A DNA stretch of 64,000 nt. Origin: Microthrixaceae bacterium (lineage in GTDB: Bacteria; Actinomycetota; Acidimicrobiia; Acidimicrobiales; Microtrichaceae). The stretch is from positions 47,962 through 111,961 of the forward strand of contig JAHRAZ010000103.1 in the NCBI GenBank assembly GCA_020027475.1, given 5' to 3'. Shown piece after piece: positions 62,107 to 64,000 of the stretch. The translations under genes and the position numbers were made by a program. Below the pieces are notes generated by a model. It ran no database searches. It was not told the DNA's origin and saw only the letters and a list, made by a program, of their open reading frames with translations. Each line of letters opens with the position of its first letter. Positions within the stretch are counted from its first letter, which is position 1.

Positions 62107-63426
62107 TCAGTCCGGATTCTCGATCACTCGTAGAACGGATCCGATGCTGTTCACCGCTTCGAGGTCTCGCAGCTCGTGCAGAGTCGCACGCACATCGGAT
62201 TCCTTGGCCTCGTGGGTGATGAAGATGAGGCGGGCCAAGCCGGCGTCTCGGGCGCTGGAGGACTCATCGCTCACAAGGGAATCCTGCTCCATCGAGTGGA
62301 TCGACACCGCATGTTTGCCGAAGAGGTTGGCGACCGCTGCGAGCACTCCCGGGCGATCGCTGACCTCCAGATTGAGGTAGTAGCGGTAGTGAAGATCGTC
62401 GATCGTTCGGATCTTCGCTTTCGCGAAAGTCCCCAAGCTGGCGTGGGTTGCCTTGGCGAGATTCGCTGCAGCGTCCACCGTATCGCCCAGAACCGCGGAT
62501 GCTGTCGGAAATCCGCCTGCTCCACGACCGAAGAACATCAGCTCACCCACCGCTTCTCCCTCCAGGAAGATCGCGTTGAAACTGTCGCGAACCGATGCCA
62601 GCGGGTGCTGATCGGGGACCATTGCCGGATGCACGCGAACCGCAATCGATTCGTCCTCGAACTGCTCGGCGATTCCGAGAAGCTTGATCTGGTATCCGAG
62701 GCGATTGGCGAACGCGATGTCAGTGGCGCTGATGTCGGCAATACCTTCGTGGCTCACATCGCCGGCCACGACTTTCTTGCCGAACGCGATGGTGGCGATG
62801 ATTGCGGCCTTGGCGCCGGCGTCGAATCCCTCCACATCGGCTGTGGGGTCCCGCTCGGCGTAACCCAGGCTCTGTGCTTCGGCAAGGGCCTCTGCGTAGG
62901 TCCAACCCTCTTCGGTCATCTTGGTGAGGATGTAGTTGGTGGTCCCGTTCACGATGCCCATCACCCGCGAAACGTCCTCGCCGACCAGCGATTCGCGAAG
63001 TGGTCGAATGAACGGTACGCCACCCGCCACGGCTGCTTCGAAGAGAAGGTCAACTCCGGCATCATCCGACGCGGCAAACAACTCTGTGCCGTGGTTTGCT
63101 ATGAGTTCCTTGTTGGCCGTAACCACTGGTTTGCCGGCGGCCAGAGCATCGAGAACCAATTGCCTTGCGGGTTCAATTCCGCCGATGACCTCAACCACAA
63201 GATCCACCGCGGGATCGTTCACCACTTCCGATGCGTCAGTGGTGAACACCTTCGCCGGCAGTTCGACGTCGCGCTCCTTCGACAGTGAGCGCACCGCTAC
63301 GCGCGTGACTTCGAGCCTGAGGCCGGTTCGACCTTCGATCTCGTCCGCCGAGCTACTGACCAGCTGAATCAGCGCCGCGCCTACGTTTCCGCAACCCAGC
63401 ACCCCGATATTCACCGTACGTTCCAC
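62107..63426 (-). CDS. hom: Homoserine dehydrogenase with ACT domain
   Basis: Reduces aspartate semialdehyde to homoserine. The nucleotide loop is IGVLGCGNVGAAL, the catalytic region GIVNGTTNYILTKM and AQSLGYAERDPTADVEG. A C-terminal ACT domain (from about residue 355, YYLNLEVSDRPGVLAAVANLF) suggests feedback control by threonine. Length 439 is typical of the monofunctional form. The GTG at 63426 lies 8 bases after TACGGT, so a leaderless transcript is possible. thrC follows directly; no thrB is seen in the window. Confidence 0.96.
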   Translation of the reverse strand: MERTVNIGVLGCGNVGAALIQLVSSSADEIEGRTGLRLEVTRVAVRSLSKERDVELPAKVFTTDASEVVNDPAVDLVVEVIGGIEPARQLVLDALAAGKPVVTANKELIANHGTELFAASDDAGVDLLFEAAVAGGVPFIRPLRESLVGEDVSRVMGIVNGTTNYILTKMTEEGWTYAEALAEAQSLGYAERDPTADVEGFDAGAKAAIIATIAFGKKVVAGDVSHEGIADISATDIAFANRLGYQIKLLGIAEQFEDESIAVRVHPAMVPDQHPLASVRDSFNAIFLEGEAVGELMFFGRGAGGFPTASAVLGDTVDAAANLAKATHASLGTFAKAKIRTIDDLHYRYYLNLEVSDRPGVLAAVANLFGKHAVSIHSMEQDSLVSDESSSARDAGLARLIFITHEAKESDVRATLHELRDLEAVNSIGSVLRVIENPD

Positions 63427-63625
63427 GACCGACCACCGTACCGGGCGATGGCGGTGGCCAGCGAAGCAATATCCGCTGTGCTCCGACGACCTGTGTCAGA
63501 GCCTGGCTCTACAGTCCACCTTGGCACTGCATCCGGCCATGACTGAACCTTCCCGACGCCCTCTGGACCCAACACCCTGTGAGAGCGAGTGGATGCCCTT
63601 GACGAAATCCACCGGGAGCAACAAT

Positions 63626-64000
63626 ATGAGCAAACAGGATCGGGCACGAACAGAACTTCACGAACGTTTGGACGACACGATGGGTCAGGACGCAGCCGAC
63701 ACGCTCATGGGTTACCTGCCGCCTGTGGGCTGGGCTGACGTGGCCACCAAACGCGATCTCGACGCCGCAACCGCTCTCACCAAAGCTGAAATCCACGCTG
63801 AATTCGGTCTCATGCGAGCAGAAATGCGCCAGGAGCTTCGGTCCGGCCTCGGCGAACTGCGAACCGAACTGCAAACCGACATCAACCAGTCACAGACCCA
63901 GATACGGCAGGAACTTCAGTCCGGCCTAGGCGAACTGCGGACCGATGTCGGCGAGCTGCGCGCTGAAATGCGAACCGGTTTCGCAAATGTCGAAGCTCGA
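63626..64000 (+). CDS. Coiled-coil protein, 3' end outside window
   Basis: The frame opens with MSKQDRARTELHERLDDTMG after GGGAG seven bases upstream. The next part, YLPPVGWADVATKRDLDAA, resembles the head of a common actinobacterial coiled-coil family of unknown function. From residue 60 on it is a heptad-like helix with a repeated QELxSGLGELRT unit (two copies in view). No stop occurs before the window ends. It may be a membrane-anchored or filament-like protein, since family members often end in a membrane helix. Confidence 0.7.
   Translation, partial: MSKQDRARTELHERLDDTMGQDAADTLMGYLPPVGWADVATKRDLDAATALTKAEIHAEFGLMRAEMRQELRSGLGELRTELQTDINQSQTQIRQELQSGLGELRTDVGELRAEMRTGFANVEAR

Noticed and set aside
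62176..63288. Long plus-strand open frame opposite hom
   Set aside because: hom is unmistakable with an intact ACT domain; the opposite frame shows no motif.

Overview
The window looks like chromosomal DNA of a free-living actinobacterium, most likely of the Acidimicrobiia or a close high-GC relative. Pointers are the GlgE alpha-glucan operon, MurA with Asp at the catalytic Cys position, a long Rho with an Arg/Asn/Gln-rich insert, many GTG starts, and several genes whose start codon sits 6-8 bases after a TANNNT -10 box (leaderless style). This assignment is inferred from gene content only. I see no rRNA or tRNA gene, insertion sequence, phage gene or CRISPR array. No gene-free stretch exceeds 300 bases.

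Layout. 1-5150: end of a membrane protein, then mnmA, a cysteine desulfurase, a thioesterase-like protein and a zinc-ribbon rhomboid protease. 5256-13898 (minus strand): a GlgE pathway operon in the order secreted propeller protein, glgE, treS, maltokinase, glgB. A glucan phosphorylase gene diverges from it. 16847-30517: mixed genes, namely a membrane spermidine-synthase-like protein, enoyl-CoA hydratase, protein kinase, MeaB GTPase, NifU-like scaffold, murA, an MFS transporter, a hydrolase, a J-domain protein, glpX and an SQR-like flavoprotein. 30564-39083: the complete F1Fo ATP synthase operon (Z, I, B, E, b', b, H, A, G, D, C) followed by a thioesterase. 39155-44972: a branched-chain-type ABC transporter with a fused LivH-LivM permease and a lipoprotein substrate-binding protein. 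45140-51938: N-acyl-D-amino-acid deacylase, a WecA/MraY-type transferase, glyA, rpiB, a thiolase-like protein and a cyclic-nucleotide-binding protein. 52051-55139: two more paralogues of the substrate-binding lipoprotein. 55245-63426 (minus strand): hom, thrC, rho, rpmE, an unknown gene, prfA and prmC. The window ends inside a coiled-coil protein gene.

How it fits together. hom-thrC-rho-rpmE-prfA-prmC, then wecA, then the atp operon, is a familiar actinobacterial housekeeping order. Here it is split at two points by genes of one transport theme: three paralogous disulfide-rich binding proteins, one ABC transporter, and a deacylase reading away from the transporter across a palindromic operator candidate. 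The trehalose/maltose genes form a complete route from trehalose through maltose and maltose-1-phosphate to branched alpha-glucan, with a phosphorylase alongside for breakdown.

The observations I would check first are: the symmetric AGAGTACTCT box between rpiB and the thiolase gene, which puts a -10 hexamer exactly 6 bases from a GTG on each strand; the probable CTG start of meaB, overlapping the nifU stop as CTGA; the three binding proteins with eight conserved cysteines and an invariant C-terminal tail; recurrent 13-24 bp tandem duplications at gene boundaries; and the structured leader plus Q/N-rich insert of rho.
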